This document shows, one piece after another, positions 23,168 through 32,139 of a stretch of DNA of 41,587 nt. The stretch spans positions 1 through 41,587 of the forward strand of contig CANQTW010000021.1 in assembly GCA_947626845.1 (NCBI GenBank), given 5' to 3'. The stretch comes from an uncultured Oscillospiraceae bacterium. Its GTDB lineage: Bacteria > Bacillota > Clostridia > Oscillospirales > Oscillospiraceae. A program made the position numbers and the translations under genes. The notes under the pieces were generated by a model. It was not told where the DNA came from and did no database searches. It saw nothing but the letters and a program-made list of their open reading frames with translations. How positions within the stretch are numbered: the first letter of the stretch is position 1; each line of letters starts with the position of its first letter.

Positions 23168-23801
23168 AGAGCAGCTCCTCAAAGGACAGGGCGTAGGCGT
23201 CCGCCACGGCGCGCAGAAGCGGGGCCTGGGCGGCGTAGGAGGGATCGAAGACCGCCTGCGTCCGAAATCCGGCGTCGTGGGCGGTCTTCAGGGCGTGGGG
23301 CGCGTCTTCAAAGACGCACGTCTCCGCCGGGGCCGCCCCCAGCCGCCGGGCGCACTCCAGAAAAATCTCCGGCCTGTCCTTGCCGGAGCCGAACTCGGCG
23401 CAGGGGAGGATAAAGTCGAAAAAATCCCCCAGCCCCAGCCGCGCCAGCACGTATTCCACCAGCTCCCTGGCGGTGTTGGTGGCCACACAGCACCGGACGC
23501 CGGCGCTTTTCAGCTTTTGAAGATATGCCGGCACGCCGGCCTTGGGGGCCACGGCGGCATAGCCCTGGCGGACGATGCCGTTGACCTCCCGGCACAGCTC
23601 CGGCACACCGGCCCGGATGCCGAAGCGCTCCTTATAATAAGCGCAGGCGGTGACCAGCGTCCGCGCCTTGTACTCCGCGTAGGCCGCCGGGTCGGGAGAG
23701 GGGGAGTGGCGGTCGCAGAAGGTCTTCCATGCCCCGTCCCACACGCCCATGGAGTCGATGAGCGTGCCGTCCAGATCGAATATCGCCGCTTTGAAGTCCA
23801 T
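23166..23801 (-). CDS. HAD family hydrolase (beta-phosphoglucomutase-like)
   Basis: A 211-residue HAD hydrolase, subfamily IA. Motif I IFDLDGTLIDS carries the two catalytic aspartates, motif II CCVATNTAR the threonine, motif III the lysine in GSGKDRPEIFLE, and motif IV CVFEDAPHALKTAHDAG has Glu-Asp in place of Asp-Asp, typical of sugar-phosphate phosphatases and beta-phosphoglucomutases. The helical cap lies between motifs I and II. Substrate unknown. It starts 3 bp after the thiamine pyrophosphokinase gene with GGAGGT upstream and is the last gene of the operon. Confidence 0.88.
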   Translation of the reverse strand: MDFKAAIFDLDGTLIDSMGVWDGAWKTFCDRHSPSPDPAAYAEYKARTLVTACAYYKERFGIRAGVPELCREVNGIVRQGYAAVAPKAGVPAYLQKLKSAGVRCCVATNTARELVEYVLARLGLGDFFDFILPCAEFGSGKDRPEIFLECARRLGAAPAETCVFEDAPHALKTAHDAGFRTQAVFDPSYAAQAPLLRAVADAYALSFEELL

Positions 23802-23804
23802 CCC

Positions 23805-24452
23805 TCATACCTCCGAGATCCTTGGAAGGCTCCGGTTTTCCGCGCCCCACATAAGCACCGCCGTGCCCTCGTGGACGATGATCTCCGCCTCCGCGCCGGT
23901 AAATTCGTTGCTGACGCCCAGGGGCCGCTCCTCTGTGAGCGAAGCGCGGTGGAGCTTATATAAAAGGCCCGTCTCGGTCACCACGGCGCTCCCGCAGGCG
24001 AAGACCGACACCGTGCCGGAAAAGTCCGGTGAGAACCGGGCGGCGCGGCGGCAGAGGGCCGTCACCGTCTCGTTTTTCCCCACAAGGAAGCCCTCCACGC
24101 CCCGCCTCGCCAGCATGATGAGGAGCTGGATGTTGGCATAGGTGTGGTCAAGCCGTCCGCCCAGGCCGCCGTACAGAAAAAGCCGGCCTGCCCCGCGCCG
24201 CAGGGCCTCGTATACCGCCAGCTCCATGTCCGTCTGGTCCTTCATCACCGGATGGCGGACGATCTCTACGCCCTTCGGCAGGGCGCCGCCGTAGGAGTCG
24301 AAATCCCCCACGATCAGGTGAGGCGTGAGGCCGTGGCCGGCGAGGAACGAAAGGCCCCCGTCGGCGGCGATGACAAAGGCGTCCGCCGGAAGCTCCGGCG
24401 AGCCCGCGCCGTACTCCCCGGAGCCGAACAGAGCAAAGGTTTTCACAGACAT
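23805..24452 (-). CDS. Thiamine pyrophosphokinase
   Basis: A 215-residue thiamine pyrophosphokinase, which makes thiamine diphosphate from thiamine and ATP. Diagnostic motifs are the N-terminal VIAADGGLSFL, the magnesium/ATP site VGDFDSYG, the KDQTDMELA segment and GGLGGRLDHTYANIQLL; the C-terminal beta domain includes LLYKLHRASLTEERPLGVSNEF, which binds thiamine. The ATG at 24452, with GGAGGCGG upstream, overlaps the SGNH gene by 10 bp. In many Firmicutes this gene follows rsgA and rpe; here it is linked instead to an SGNH hydrolase and a HAD enzyme. Confidence 0.95.
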   Translation of the reverse strand: MSVKTFALFGSGEYGAGSPELPADAFVIAADGGLSFLAGHGLTPHLIVGDFDSYGGALPKGVEIVRHPVMKDQTDMELAVYEALRRGAGRLFLYGGLGGRLDHTYANIQLLIMLARRGVEGFLVGKNETVTALCRRAARFSPDFSGTVSVFACGSAVVTETGLLYKLHRASLTEERPLGVSNEFTGAEAEIIVHEGTAVLMWGAENRSLPRISEV

Positions 24453-25129
24453 GCTTTCACCGCCTCCGCCGCGATGGTCCCTGAGCGGGTGTTGAAATGG
24501 ACGCCGTCCACCGTGAGCTCCAGCCCCCGCCGTCGGGAAAAGCCGTCCTTGGTGCGGGGGAACAGCCCCATAATCAGAATGTCGCAAAGCCGCAGAAGGC
24601 CCAGCCGGCCAAAATCGTAGTCCCGCCTGGCGTCGGGTACGGCGGCAAGCTCCGCGCCCATCACGTCCGCGAAGGGCAGGCCGTACTCATCGGCCAGCCT
24701 TTTCACGATGCCGTTTCTGGCCTCCAGCTCCTCTAAGGGGTAGTTACGGAGCTGCATCAGCGGAAGGCCCATCAGGACGCACTTCTTCCCGTCCGCCAGG
24801 ACCGTCTCGACGATCTGGCGCATAACCTTCTCGTATTCCGGCTTGTCCGCCCATTTCTTCCATCCCCGCCGCCAGCCGAAGATGACCTTCCACATAAAGC
24901 CCGTGGTCATCAGATGGGGCTGGAGAAGGTCGTTGGTGCCGATGCCCACCACCACGGTGGAGATCTGGGGATACCAGGGCATTTTGCGGTAGGCGTGGAG
25001 CCGCCGCAGACCGCCGTGGACGGTGTCGCCGTCCAGACCGCCGTTTTTGTAGGGCTCCTGGGGCATGAATTTGATATACGACCAGCCCACCAGCCCGCGG
25101 GTCAGACTGTCGCCAAGGTAAAGGATCAT
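24443..25129 (-). CDS. SGNH/GDSL family hydrolase
   Basis: A 228-residue SGNH hydrolase. Block I is MILYLGDSLTRG with nucleophile Ser8, block III VVVGIGTNDLLQPH carries the Asn of the oxyanion hole, and block V TVDGVHFNTRSG has the catalytic Asp/His. No signal peptide follows the start, so it should be cytoplasmic. Such enzymes are esterases or acylhydrolases; the insert GWRRGWKKWADKP between blocks III and V is rich in Trp and basic residues and could touch lipid or nucleic acid. The ATG at 25129 has GAGGTG upstream and a good promoter; the longer open frame starts within the -10 region and was rejected. Confidence 0.88.
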   Translation of the reverse strand: MILYLGDSLTRGLVGWSYIKFMPQEPYKNGGLDGDTVHGGLRRLHAYRKMPWYPQISTVVVGIGTNDLLQPHLMTTGFMWKVIFGWRRGWKKWADKPEYEKVMRQIVETVLADGKKCVLMGLPLMQLRNYPLEELEARNGIVKRLADEYGLPFADVMGAELAAVPDARRDYDFGRLGLLRLCDILIMGLFPRTKDGFSRRRGLELTVDGVHFNTRSGTIAAEAVKACL

Positions 25130-25157
25130 GGTTTTCACCTCATTACACGTTACCGAA

Positions 25158-25186
25158 AGTATAGCACAATTCCTCAGCTTTGGCAA
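25158..25186 (-). promoter_or_regulatory. SigA promoter of the SGNH-TPK-HAD operon
   Basis: On the minus strand, TTGCCA (25181-25186), 17 bp, TATACT (25158-25163), about 28 bp before the ATG. Confidence 0.75.
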
Positions 25187-25242
25187 TTTTATAAAAAATT
25201 TCGCGAATTACACAAAAACCCTCTTTCCAATTGAAATTGTTA

Positions 25243-25251
25243 TGGTATAAT
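25243..25251 (+). promoter_or_regulatory. Extended -10 promoter of pfkA
   Basis: TGGTATAAT (25243-25251) is an extended -10 element; the -35 region (TTTCCA, 16-17 bp upstream) is poor. AAGGAG lies before the ATG at 25287. Confidence 0.6.
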
Positions 25252-25286
25252 ATACCTATCCATTTTTATATAAAGGAGATTCCACT

Positions 25287-26375
25287 ATGAAACGTGTTGG
25301 TATACTCACCAGCGGCGGGGACTGTCAGGCGCTGAACGCCACCATGCGCGGCGTGGCCAAGGGCCTTTACAGCCTCTACGGGACAGACGGCGTGGAGATC
25401 ATCGGTTTCCTTGAGGGCTACAAGGGCATGATTTATGAGAAATACCGCCGTATGGCCCCCAGGGATTTCACCGGCCTGCTCACCGTGGGCGGCACCATCT
25501 TGGGCTCCTCCCGCACCCCCTTCAAGCTGATCCGGGAGCCTGACCGCAACGGTTTGGACAAGGTCAAGGCCATGAAGGATACTTATAAAAAGCTGAAGCT
25601 GGACTGCCTGGTGGTGCTGGGCGGCAACGGCAGCCAGAAGACCGCCAATCTCCTCAACGAGGAGGGCCTGAACGTCATCGGCCTTCCCAAGACCATCGAC
25701 AACGACCTGTGGGGGACGGATACCACCTTCGGCTTCCAGTCCGCCATCGCCACGGCCACCAACGTCATCGACTGCATCCACACCACCGCCGCCAGCCACA
25801 ACCGCATCTTCATCGTGGAGGTCATGGGCCACAAGGTCGGCTGGCTGACGCTGAACGCGGGCATCGCCGGCGGCGCGGACATCATCCTCATCCCTGAGAT
25901 CCCTTACAAGCTCAAGTCCGTCATCGGAAAAATCGAGGAGCGCGGCAAGACCGGCCACGACTTCACCATCCTGGCGGTGGCTGAGGGCGCTATTTCCAAA
26001 GAGCGGGCCGATATGTCCAAGAAGGAAAGGAAAAAGTCCCTGGAGGAGCTGGCGGCCAACTATCCCTCCGTCTCCTACGAGCTGGCGGCCCAGATTACCG
26101 AGGCCACCGGCAAGGACGTGCGGGTCACGGTCCCCGGCCACATGCAGCGCGGCGGGATGCCCTGCGCCTATGACCGCGTCCTGTCTTCCCGCCTGGGCGC
26201 CCAGGCGGCCCTGAATATCTACGAGGAGAAATACGGCGACCTGGTGGCCATCCAGAACCACAAGATCGTCTCCGTCCCCCTGAAGGAGATCGCCGGCAAG
26301 CTGAAGACAGTGGACCCCAAGGGCGACATCATCGCCGAGGCGCGGCTCCTGGGCATCTCCTTCGGCGACGAATAA
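25287..26375 (+). CDS. pfkA: 6-phosphofructokinase, group III type (probably ATP-dependent)
   Basis: A 362-residue phosphofructokinase, converting fructose 6-phosphate to fructose 1,6-bisphosphate. The phospho-donor loop reads GGNGS (112-116): Gly115, at the position of E. coli Gly104, favours ATP over pyrophosphate, while Lys135 in PKTIDND, at the Gly124 position, is the residue found in PPi enzymes. This Gly/Lys pair is typical of the group III mixed family. Asn114 replaces the magnesium-binding Asp103 of E. coli PfkA. The substrate loop GHMQRGG and catalytic Asp138 are present. A membrane protein gene follows after 4 bp. The second, PPi-type enzyme is at 35468-36697. Confidence 0.93.
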   Translation: MKRVGILTSGGDCQALNATMRGVAKGLYSLYGTDGVEIIGFLEGYKGMIYEKYRRMAPRDFTGLLTVGGTILGSSRTPFKLIREPDRNGLDKVKAMKDTYKKLKLDCLVVLGGNGSQKTANLLNEEGLNVIGLPKTIDNDLWGTDTTFGFQSAIATATNVIDCIHTTAASHNRIFIVEVMGHKVGWLTLNAGIAGGADIILIPEIPYKLKSVIGKIEERGKTGHDFTILAVAEGAISKERADMSKKERKKSLEELAANYPSVSYELAAQITEATGKDVRVTVPGHMQRGGMPCAYDRVLSSRLGAQAALNIYEEKYGDLVAIQNHKIVSVPLKEIAGKLKTVDPKGDIIAEARLLGISFGDE

Positions 26376-26379
26376 ACCT

Positions 26380-26898
26380 ATGCAGACGTGCGTTTATCCC
26401 GTCACCTGGAAGCTTTTCCGGCGCGAGGCGCTGTTGGAGCAGTTTCAGGGCAGGGCGTGGAACATCAACAAGTCCCTCTTCGTCATCACCCTCTTCTTCA
26501 TTTTCGTGCTCACCACGGGGCGGTATATCCCGTTCTTCCTGGCCTGCCTTGCTGTCCTGCTCTACTTCCTCCTGCTCCACTGGCTGGTCATGGCCAGAAA
26601 GCGCTATAAGACCTTCTCCGTTCTCTGGGGCGGGGAGAATTGGGACAGGACCATGGTGTTCCGAACCAGCTCTTTGATCGTCCGAGAGGGCCGCGCCTCC
26701 CACGAGATCAGTTACCGCGCCCTTCTGAAGCTTCGGGAAAAATCGGGCGAGGCCGTCCTGCTCTACCGGGGCGGCGTCCTGGTGATCCCTACCGACACTT
26801 TCACCGACGGGACTTGGGAGGAGGTCAGGGCAAAATTGACCGCCGCCCTTCCGCGTCGTCGCGGAACGCGCGATACCTCGCCGCCACACAAAGCGTGA
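26380..26898 (+). CDS. Membrane protein, YcxB-like
   Basis: A 172-residue protein with two adjacent membrane segments (about 32-47 and 49-70) separated by a very short turn. A C-terminal cytoplasmic domain of about 75 residues follows, with alternating strands (TMVFRTSSLIVREGRASHEISYRALLKLREKSGEAVLLYRGG...VIPTDTF), like the YcxB-type membrane proteins. It begins 4 bp after pfkA and is probably co-transcribed. Function unknown. The last 20 residues are low in complexity and may be an extension created by loss of an earlier stop. Confidence 0.7.
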   Translation: MQTCVYPVTWKLFRREALLEQFQGRAWNINKSLFVITLFFIFVLTTGRYIPFFLACLAVLLYFLLLHWLVMARKRYKTFSVLWGGENWDRTMVFRTSSLIVREGRASHEISYRALLKLREKSGEAVLLYRGGVLVIPTDTFTDGTWEEVRAKLTAALPRRRGTRDTSPPHKA

Positions 26899-26937
26899 CG
26901 GCTCAGTCGCAGCGTTCGCTCCGCCTTTCCCAAGCGG

Positions 26938-26975
26938 CCAACGGGCCGCTTGGGTTCCCAGAGGCGGCCCGTTGG
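26938..26975. repeat. Inverted repeat after the YcxB-like gene
   Basis: CCAACGGGCCGC (26938-26949) and GCGGCCCGTTGG (26964-26975) pair perfectly with a 14-base spacer. There is no T run on either strand. It is similar in size to, but distinct in sequence from, the GTAGGGGC palindromes. Confidence 0.75.
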
Positions 26976-27072
26976 GGGCCCCATTATCACGTTTTGACGA
27001 CAAACTGGAATATGGCCTCCGATTCCTCGGAGGTCATATTTTTGAATTTTTTATAAAATCCAAAACTGCCTA

Positions 27073-27132
27073 TTGACATTCTTTGCCCTTGGTGGTAAAG
27101 TGTCTTTAGCACTCAGGAAACGGGAGTGCTAA
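27073..27132 (+). promoter_or_regulatory. Heat-shock promoter with CIRCE operator
   Basis: TTGACA (27073-27078), 17 bp, TAAAGT (27096-27101), followed by TTAGCACTC-N9-GAGTGCTAA (27106-27132). This is the CIRCE consensus bound by HrcA, so the operon is repressed by its own first product and released by heat. Confidence 0.97.
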
Positions 27133-27144
27133 GAGGATGATAAT

Positions 27145-28230
27145 ATGGAGCTTACCGGACGGCAAAAGAAAATACTCCGGGCGGTGGTAGAGGGATATAT
27201 CGACACCGCCGAGCCCATAGGGAGCCATACAGTTCTGGCCAGGACCGGCCTTACCTGCTCCTCGGCCACCATCCGCAACGAGCTTGTGGCGCTGGATAAG
27301 GAGGGCTATCTTGAACAGCCCCACACCTCCGCGGGGCGTGTCCCCACGGCCAAGGGCTACCGCCTCTACGTCAACGAGCTTATGCGGGAACGGGAACTCT
27401 CCCAGAGCGAGGCGGAGGAGATCAACCGCAAGCTCCAGAACACGCCCGCCGGCAAGGATAAACTGATGGCGGATGTGGGAAAAATGGCTACGGAGCTGAC
27501 AAGCTATCCGGCGCTGACCATCTCCGCCGCGGCCTCGGCCACGGTCAAGCGGGTGGACCTCATCTACATTGATCCCAATTCTTTCATCATCGTCCTTCTG
27601 CTCACCGGCGACACGGTGAAGAACAAGCTGGTGCATCTGCCGTTCTCCTCCACGGAGACACTGCTCAAGCGCCTGTCCGCGGTATTCAACGCCAACTTCA
27701 CGGGCCTTTCGGAGGAGCAGATCACCCCGGAGCTTATCACCTCCACGGAGCGCGCAGTGGGCGACACCATGGGCGTCACCTCCGTTGTCGCGGGCTTTCT
27801 CATCGAGACGCTGATGACCTCACGCGACGCGGGGGCCAATGTCTCCGGTGAGGCCAATCTTCTGAAGCTCCCGGAGTTTCAGGACCCGGACAAGGCCCAC
27901 CGGCTCATCAATTACCTCTCCGATTCCCAGAATCTTTCCGCCCTCACCGCCGCCCCCGATTTTGGCGACGTGAAGGTGCTGATCGGCCCGGAAAACGCGG
28001 CGCTGGAGCTGCGGGATTCCTCCGTGGTCCTGGCCAGCTACGACGCGGGGGACGGGATGAGGGGGCTTATCGGCGTGGTGGGTCCCACCAGAATGGATTA
28101 TTCCGCCGTGGCGGCCAAGCTGGCGTATATCGCGGGGGGCCTCTCCAGGCTCCTTGGCGCGGGGGGATCGCCGCCGGCGGGCTTCGGCAAACTAATGATC
28201 AAGGGAGGAGACAGCGATGTCCAAAAATAA
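27145..28230 (+). CDS. hrcA: Heat-inducible transcription repressor HrcA
   Basis: A 361-residue HrcA, which binds CIRCE and represses chaperone genes. The N-terminal winged helix (LTGRQKKILRAVVEGYIDTAEPIGSHTVLARTGLTCSSATIRNELVALDKEGYLEQPHTSAGRVPTAKGYRLYV) is nearly canonical, and the C-terminal GAF-like domain ends in the typical GVVGPTRMDYSAVAAKLAYIAGGLSRLL. It follows CIRCE by 12 bp, with AAGAGG before the ATG. It overlaps grpE by 14 bp. Confidence 0.98.
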   Translation: MELTGRQKKILRAVVEGYIDTAEPIGSHTVLARTGLTCSSATIRNELVALDKEGYLEQPHTSAGRVPTAKGYRLYVNELMRERELSQSEAEEINRKLQNTPAGKDKLMADVGKMATELTSYPALTISAAASATVKRVDLIYIDPNSFIIVLLLTGDTVKNKLVHLPFSSTETLLKRLSAVFNANFTGLSEEQITPELITSTERAVGDTMGVTSVVAGFLIETLMTSRDAGANVSGEANLLKLPEFQDPDKAHRLINYLSDSQNLSALTAAPDFGDVKVLIGPENAALELRDSSVVLASYDAGDGMRGLIGVVGPTRMDYSAVAAKLAYIAGGLSRLLGAGGSPPAGFGKLMIKGGDSDVQK

Positions 28231-28747
28231 GGGAGAGGCCCCGCAGAGCGAGGAGCAGGAGGTCGTGACCCCCGAAGCCGCGCCCCAGGAGGCGCCCACG
28301 GAGGAGAAGCCCAAGGAACCCACAGTGGAGGAGCTTCTTGCCGCCGAGAAGGATAAATACACCAGGCTCTATGCCGAATATGAAAATTACCGCAAGCGTT
28401 CCTCCAAGGAGCGGGAGGCGCTGTACGCCCAGGTCAAATCCGACACCGTGGCGGGCTTCCTGCCGGTCTACGACAATCTGGAGCGGGCGCTGAAGGCCGG
28501 CTGTACCGACGAGACGTTCTTAAAGGGCGTGGAGATGACCATGAAGCAGCTCCAGACAGTCTTTGAAAACCTCGGCATCCACCCTATCGACGCCGTCGGA
28601 AAGCCTTTTGACGCCAACCTCCACAACGCCGTCATGCACATCGACGATGAAAAGTACGGTGAGAATGAGGTGGTGGAGGAATTCCAGAAGGGCTTTATGC
28701 TGGGAGATAAGGTTATCCGGTTCTCCATGGTAAAAGTGGCAAACTAA
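28217..28747 (+). CDS. grpE: Nucleotide exchange factor GrpE
   Basis: A 176-residue GrpE, the homodimeric ADP-release factor and thermosensor for DnaK. The first 45 residues are disordered and rich in Glu/Pro. A long coiled-coil helix follows ([32 protein letters not shown]), then a four-helix bundle and the beta-wing domain ending [25 protein letters not shown] precedes the ATG inside the end of hrcA. Confidence 0.97.
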   Translation: MSKNKGEAPQSEEQEVVTPEAAPQEAPTEEKPKEPTVEELLAAEKDKYTRLYAEYENYRKRSSKEREALYAQVKSDTVAGFLPVYDNLERALKAGCTDETFLKGVEMTMKQLQTVFENLGIHPIDAVGKPFDANLHNAVMHIDDEKYGENEVVEEFQKGFMLGDKVIRFSMVKVAN

Positions 28748-28790
28748 ACAAGTAAACTCTTTCAATTCATATTTTCAGGAGGAAATTACA

Positions 28791-30647
28791 ATGGGAAAAA
28801 TCATCGGTATCGATCTCGGTACAACCAATAGCTGTGTGGCGGTCATGGAGGGCGGCGAGCCTGTGGTCATCGCCAACGCCGAGGGTATGCGCACCACCCC
28901 GTCCGTGGTGGCCTTCTCCAAGGACGGCGAGCGCATGGTGGGCCACGTGGCCAAGCGCCAGGCCATCACCAACCCCGACAGGACAGTCAGCTCCATCAAG
29001 CGTGAGATGGGCTCCAACTACCGCGTCACCATCGACGGCAAGTCTTACACCCCCCAGGAGATCAGCTCCATGGTGCTCCAGAAGCTGAAGACCGACGCCG
29101 AGGCGTATCTGGGCCAGCCCGTCACCGAGGCGGTCATCACCGTCCCCGCCTATTTCACCGACTCCCAGCGTCAGGCCACCAAGGACGCCGGCAAGATTGC
29201 CGGCCTTGATGTCAAGCGCATCATCAACGAGCCCACCGCCGCGGCCCTGGCCTACGGCGTGGACAAGGAGCAGAGCCAGAAGATCATGGTTTATGACCTG
29301 GGCGGCGGCACCTTCGACGTGTCCATCCTGAACATCGACGACGGCGTTATCGAGGTGCTGGCCACCGCCGGCAACAACCGTCTGGGCGGCGACGACTTCG
29401 ACCAGTGTGTGGTGAAATACCTCATCGACGAGTTCAAGAAATCCAACGGCATCGACCTCTCCACTGACCGCGTGGCCATGCAGAGGCTCCGTGAGGCCGC
29501 CGAGAAGGCCAAGTGCGATCTCTCCGGCATGATGAGCACCACCATCAGCCTGCCCTACATCACCGCCGACGCCACCGGCCCCAAGCACCTGGAGCTGACC
29601 CTGACCCGCGCCAAGTTCAACGAGCTTACCGCCCATCTGGTGGAGGCCACCGCCGGCCCCGTGCGTCAGGCCATGTCCGACGCGGGCCTCTCCGGCAATG
29701 ATATCTCCAAGGTCCTGATGGTGGGCGGCTCCAGCCGTATCCCCGCGGTGCAGGACGAGGTGAAGAAGCTCACCGGCAAGGACGGCTTCAAGGGCATTAA
29801 CCCCGACGAGTGCGTGGCCGTGGGCGCGGCCATCCAGGGCGGCGTCCTGGGCGGCGACGTGGAGGGCATCCTCCTGCTGGATGTCACCCCCCTGTCCCTG
29901 GGCATCGAGACCCTGGGCGGCGTGTTCACCAAGCTCATCGAGCGCAACACCACCATTCCCGCCAAGAAGAGCCAGGTATTCTCCACCGCCGCGGACAACC
30001 AGACCTCCGTTGAGGTCAACGTCCTCCAGGGCGAGCGCGAGATGGCCCAGTACAACAAGTCCCTGGGCCGCTTCCATCTGGACGGCATCGCCCCGGCCCG
30101 CCGCGGTGTCCCCCAGATCGAGGTGACCTTCGATATCGACGCCAACGGCATCGTCAACGTCAGCGCCAGGGATATGGGCACTGGCCGTGAGCAGCACATC
30201 ACCATCACTTCCTCCTCTAACATGTCCAAGGATGACATCGACAAGGCCGTCCGCGAGGCCGAGCAGTACGCCGCCGAGGACGCCAAGCGCAAGGAGGAGG
30301 TCGAGACCCGCAACCAGGGCGACCAGATGGTCTATCAGACCGAGAAGATCCTCTCCGAGTCCGGCGATAAGCTTGATCCCGCCGACAAGAGCGAGGTGGA
30401 GAATGCCCTGGCGTCCCTCAAGTCCGCCCTGGCGGGCACTGACGCCGCCGCCATCAAGTCCGCCACCGACAGCCTCACCCAGGTGTTTTACAAGGTCAGC
30501 GAGAAGCTCTATGCCCAGGCCAATCCCCAGGGCCAGGGCTTCAACCCCGGCCAGCAGGGCGGCTACGACCCCAACCAGGGCGGCCAGAACCCCGGCAACG
30601 GCGGCTATTACGACGCCGACTACACCGTGGACGACGACAAGAAATAA
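28791..30647 (+). CDS. dnaK: Chaperone DnaK (Hsp70)
   Basis: A 618-residue Hsp70. The ATPase domain starts [19 protein letters not shown] and shows [13 protein letters not shown] and [14 protein letters not shown]. The interdomain linker and substrate-binding domain ([40 protein letters not shown]) and the alpha-helical lid follow. It lacks the short insert of Gram-negative DnaK, as expected for Firmicutes. The C-terminal tail is Gly/Asn/Gln-rich and ends TVDDDKK. GGAGGAAATT precedes the ATG, 43 bp after grpE. A 629-residue open frame on the opposite strand is a codon-bias shadow. Confidence 0.98.
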   Translation: MGKIIGIDLGTTNSCVAVMEGGEPVVIANAEGMRTTPSVVAFSKDGERMVGHVAKRQAITNPDRTVSSIKREMGSNYRVTIDGKSYTPQEISSMVLQKLKTDAEAYLGQPVTEAVITVPAYFTDSQRQATKDAGKIAGLDVKRIINEPTAAALAYGVDKEQSQKIMVYDLGGGTFDVSILNIDDGVIEVLATAGNNRLGGDDFDQCVVKYLIDEFKKSNGIDLSTDRVAMQRLREAAEKAKCDLSGMMSTTISLPYITADATGPKHLELTLTRAKFNELTAHLVEATAGPVRQAMSDAGLSGNDISKVLMVGGSSRIPAVQDEVKKLTGKDGFKGINPDECVAVGAAIQGGVLGGDVEGILLLDVTPLSLGIETLGGVFTKLIERNTTIPAKKSQVFSTAADNQTSVEVNVLQGEREMAQYNKSLGRFHLDGIAPARRGVPQIEVTFDIDANGIVNVSARDMGTGREQHITITSSSNMSKDDIDKAVREAEQYAAEDAKRKEEVETRNQGDQMVYQTEKILSESGDKLDPADKSEVENALASLKSALAGTDAAAIKSATDSLTQVFYKVSEKLYAQANPQGQGFNPGQQGGYDPNQGGQNPGNGGYYDADYTVDDDKK

Positions 30648-30669
30648 GCGTTCCATTCCAAAACCCTAT

Positions 30670-30700
30670 CCTTTGCGGGCAGCCAGGCTGTCCGCAAAGG
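30670..30700 (+). promoter_or_regulatory. Intercistronic hairpin between dnaK and dnaJ
   Basis: CCTTTGCGGGCAG (30670-30682) / CTGTCCGCAAAGG (30688-30700) forms a 13-bp stem with one G-U pair and a CCAGG loop. There is no T run, so it more likely protects the dnaK 3' end or partly attenuates than terminates. Confidence 0.65.
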
Positions 30701-30722
30701 TGTGTGAAAGGAAATACCTTCA

Positions 30723-31850
30723 ATGGCTGACAAACGAGACTACTATGAGGTGCTGGGCGTTTCCAAAACGGCCACGGACGAGGAGCTGAAAAAGGCGTTC
30801 TATAAGATCGCCAAGGAGAACCACCCCGATCTGCACCCCGGCGACAAGGAATGCGAGCAGAGGATGAAGGAGGCCGGCGAGGCCTACGAGATCCTCTCCG
30901 ACAAGGAGAAGCGGGCCAAGTACGACCAGTTCGGTTTTGCCGGTGTAGACCCCAGCTACGCATCCCAGGACGGCGGCTACGGCGGATTTGAGTTCTCCGG
31001 CTTCGGGGGCCTGGACGACCTCTTCAACATGTTCGGCTTCGGCGGCGGAGGCGGCGGGCGCTCCCGCGGCAAAAACGGCCCCCGTCCGGGGGAGGACATT
31101 CGCCTGGGCGTCTCCCTGAGCTTCGAGGAGGCCGCTTTCGGCTGTGACAAGACCCTGAATGTCAGCCGGGTGGAGCTGTGCGACGACTGCCACGGCTCCG
31201 GCTGCGCCGCGGGCTCCAGCGCCGAGACCTGCCCCGACTGCCACGGCTCCGGCTACACCGTCACCACCCAGCGCACCTTCCTGGGCATGAGCCGCGTCCA
31301 GTCCGAGTGCCCCCGTTGCCACGGCAAGGGCAAGATCGTCAAGAACCCCTGCCCCAAGTGCAAGGGCCAGGGGCGTGTGCGCCGCCAGCGGACGGTGAAC
31401 GTCCACATCGACGCCGGTATCCAGAACAACGTCACCATGTCCCTGTCCGGCCAGGGCAATGCCGGCTTCAACGGCGGGCCTGCCGGCGACATTCTGCTGA
31501 CCGTCTCCATCCGGCCCCATGAGCTTTTTGAGCGGGACGGCACGTCGGTGCTGTGCGAGATCCCCATCACCGTCACCCAGGCCATGCTGGGCGCGGAGCT
31601 GGAGGTTCCCACCCTGGACGGCAAGGCCAAATTCACCATCCCCGCCGGTACCCAGCACGGCGATACCTTCCGGCTCCGCGGCAAGGGCATCCCCTATTTC
31701 CGCTCCGCGGGCCGCGGCGACCAGTACATCACCGTGGCGATCACCATCCCCAAGAGCCTCAACGCCGAACAGCGCGAGCTGGTGAAAAAGCTGGATGAGA
31801 CCCTGGGCGGTACCGCCGAAAAGCCCCGCAAATTCGGGAAAAAGAAATAA
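30723..31850 (+). CDS. dnaJ: Chaperone DnaJ (Hsp40, type I)
   Basis: A 375-residue type-I J-protein that delivers substrates to DnaK and stimulates its ATPase. The J domain (1-70) contains HPD in KENHPDLHPGDKECEQ. A Gly/Phe-rich stretch follows (GGYGGFEFSGFGGLDDLFNMFGFGGG). The zinc domain has four CxxCxGxG repeats (CDDCHGSG, CPDCHGSG, CPRCHGKG, CPKCKGQG), then the C-terminal peptide-binding domains. An AAAGGA site precedes the ATG. It is the last gene of the heat-shock operon, ending before the hairpin at 31869. Confidence 0.98.
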   Translation: MADKRDYYEVLGVSKTATDEELKKAFYKIAKENHPDLHPGDKECEQRMKEAGEAYEILSDKEKRAKYDQFGFAGVDPSYASQDGGYGGFEFSGFGGLDDLFNMFGFGGGGGGRSRGKNGPRPGEDIRLGVSLSFEEAAFGCDKTLNVSRVELCDDCHGSGCAAGSSAETCPDCHGSGYTVTTQRTFLGMSRVQSECPRCHGKGKIVKNPCPKCKGQGRVRRQRTVNVHIDAGIQNNVTMSLSGQGNAGFNGGPAGDILLTVSIRPHELFERDGTSVLCEIPITVTQAMLGAELEVPTLDGKAKFTIPAGTQHGDTFRLRGKGIPYFRSAGRGDQYITVAITIPKSLNAEQRELVKKLDETLGGTAEKPRKFGKKK

Positions 31851-31868
31851 GCTTACCCTATAAACTAA

Positions 31869-31905
31869 AAACTGCCCGTGTACCGCATCGGTACACGGGC
31901 AGTTT
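31869..31905 (+). terminator. Terminator-like hairpin, left end of repeat element
   Basis: AAACTGCCCGTGTACC (31869-31884) pairs with 31890-31905 perfectly; loop GCATC; followed by GTCAAAAAAC rather than a T run. It lies 18 bp after dnaJ. An inverted relative with matched stem changes is at 32103-32139. Confidence 0.7.
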
Positions 31906-32139
31906 GTCAAAAAACTCAAATTCGATATTTTTCCCGGCGACATGTGCGTCGGAAAAAATCCCTTTTGTCACGAAAATGTGCCGCTTTGCGGCTCATGCGG
32001 CGTGACGGCAGGGGAAAATACCTGAATTTCGCAAAATTCAGATATTTTTCCCGCACGTTCCCCTTGTCGGAAAAAGCCCGTCAGGGCTTTTTCCGACAGT
32101 CTAAAACTCCCGTGTACCAATGCGGTACACGGGAGTTTT
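31869..32139. mobile_element. 271-bp nested inverted-repeat element
   Basis: The ends are two hairpins that are inverted copies of each other (31869-31905 and 32103-32139; stems differ by one extra G-C pair, loops GCATC and GCATT). Inside lie another perfect 15-bp stem (32065-32079 / 32084-32098) and a long imperfect stem of about 20 bp on each side of 32030. Parts recur at 36742-36780 (AGACTGTCGGAAAAA and AATTTGAGTTTTTTG). It codes for nothing credible and appears to interrupt a small membrane-protein gene on the minus strand. It could be a MITE-like element or paired operon-end terminators. Confidence 0.6.

Noticed and set aside
26899..27072. A gene after the YcxB-like protein
   Set aside because: Short frames only; the stretch is an inverted repeat and the upstream flank of the heat-shock promoter.
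28767..30656. Open frame of 629 codons on the minus strand across dnaK
   Set aside because: It mirrors dnaK exactly, is low in complexity (Gly, Val, Leu, His) and reflects strong third-position G/C bias.
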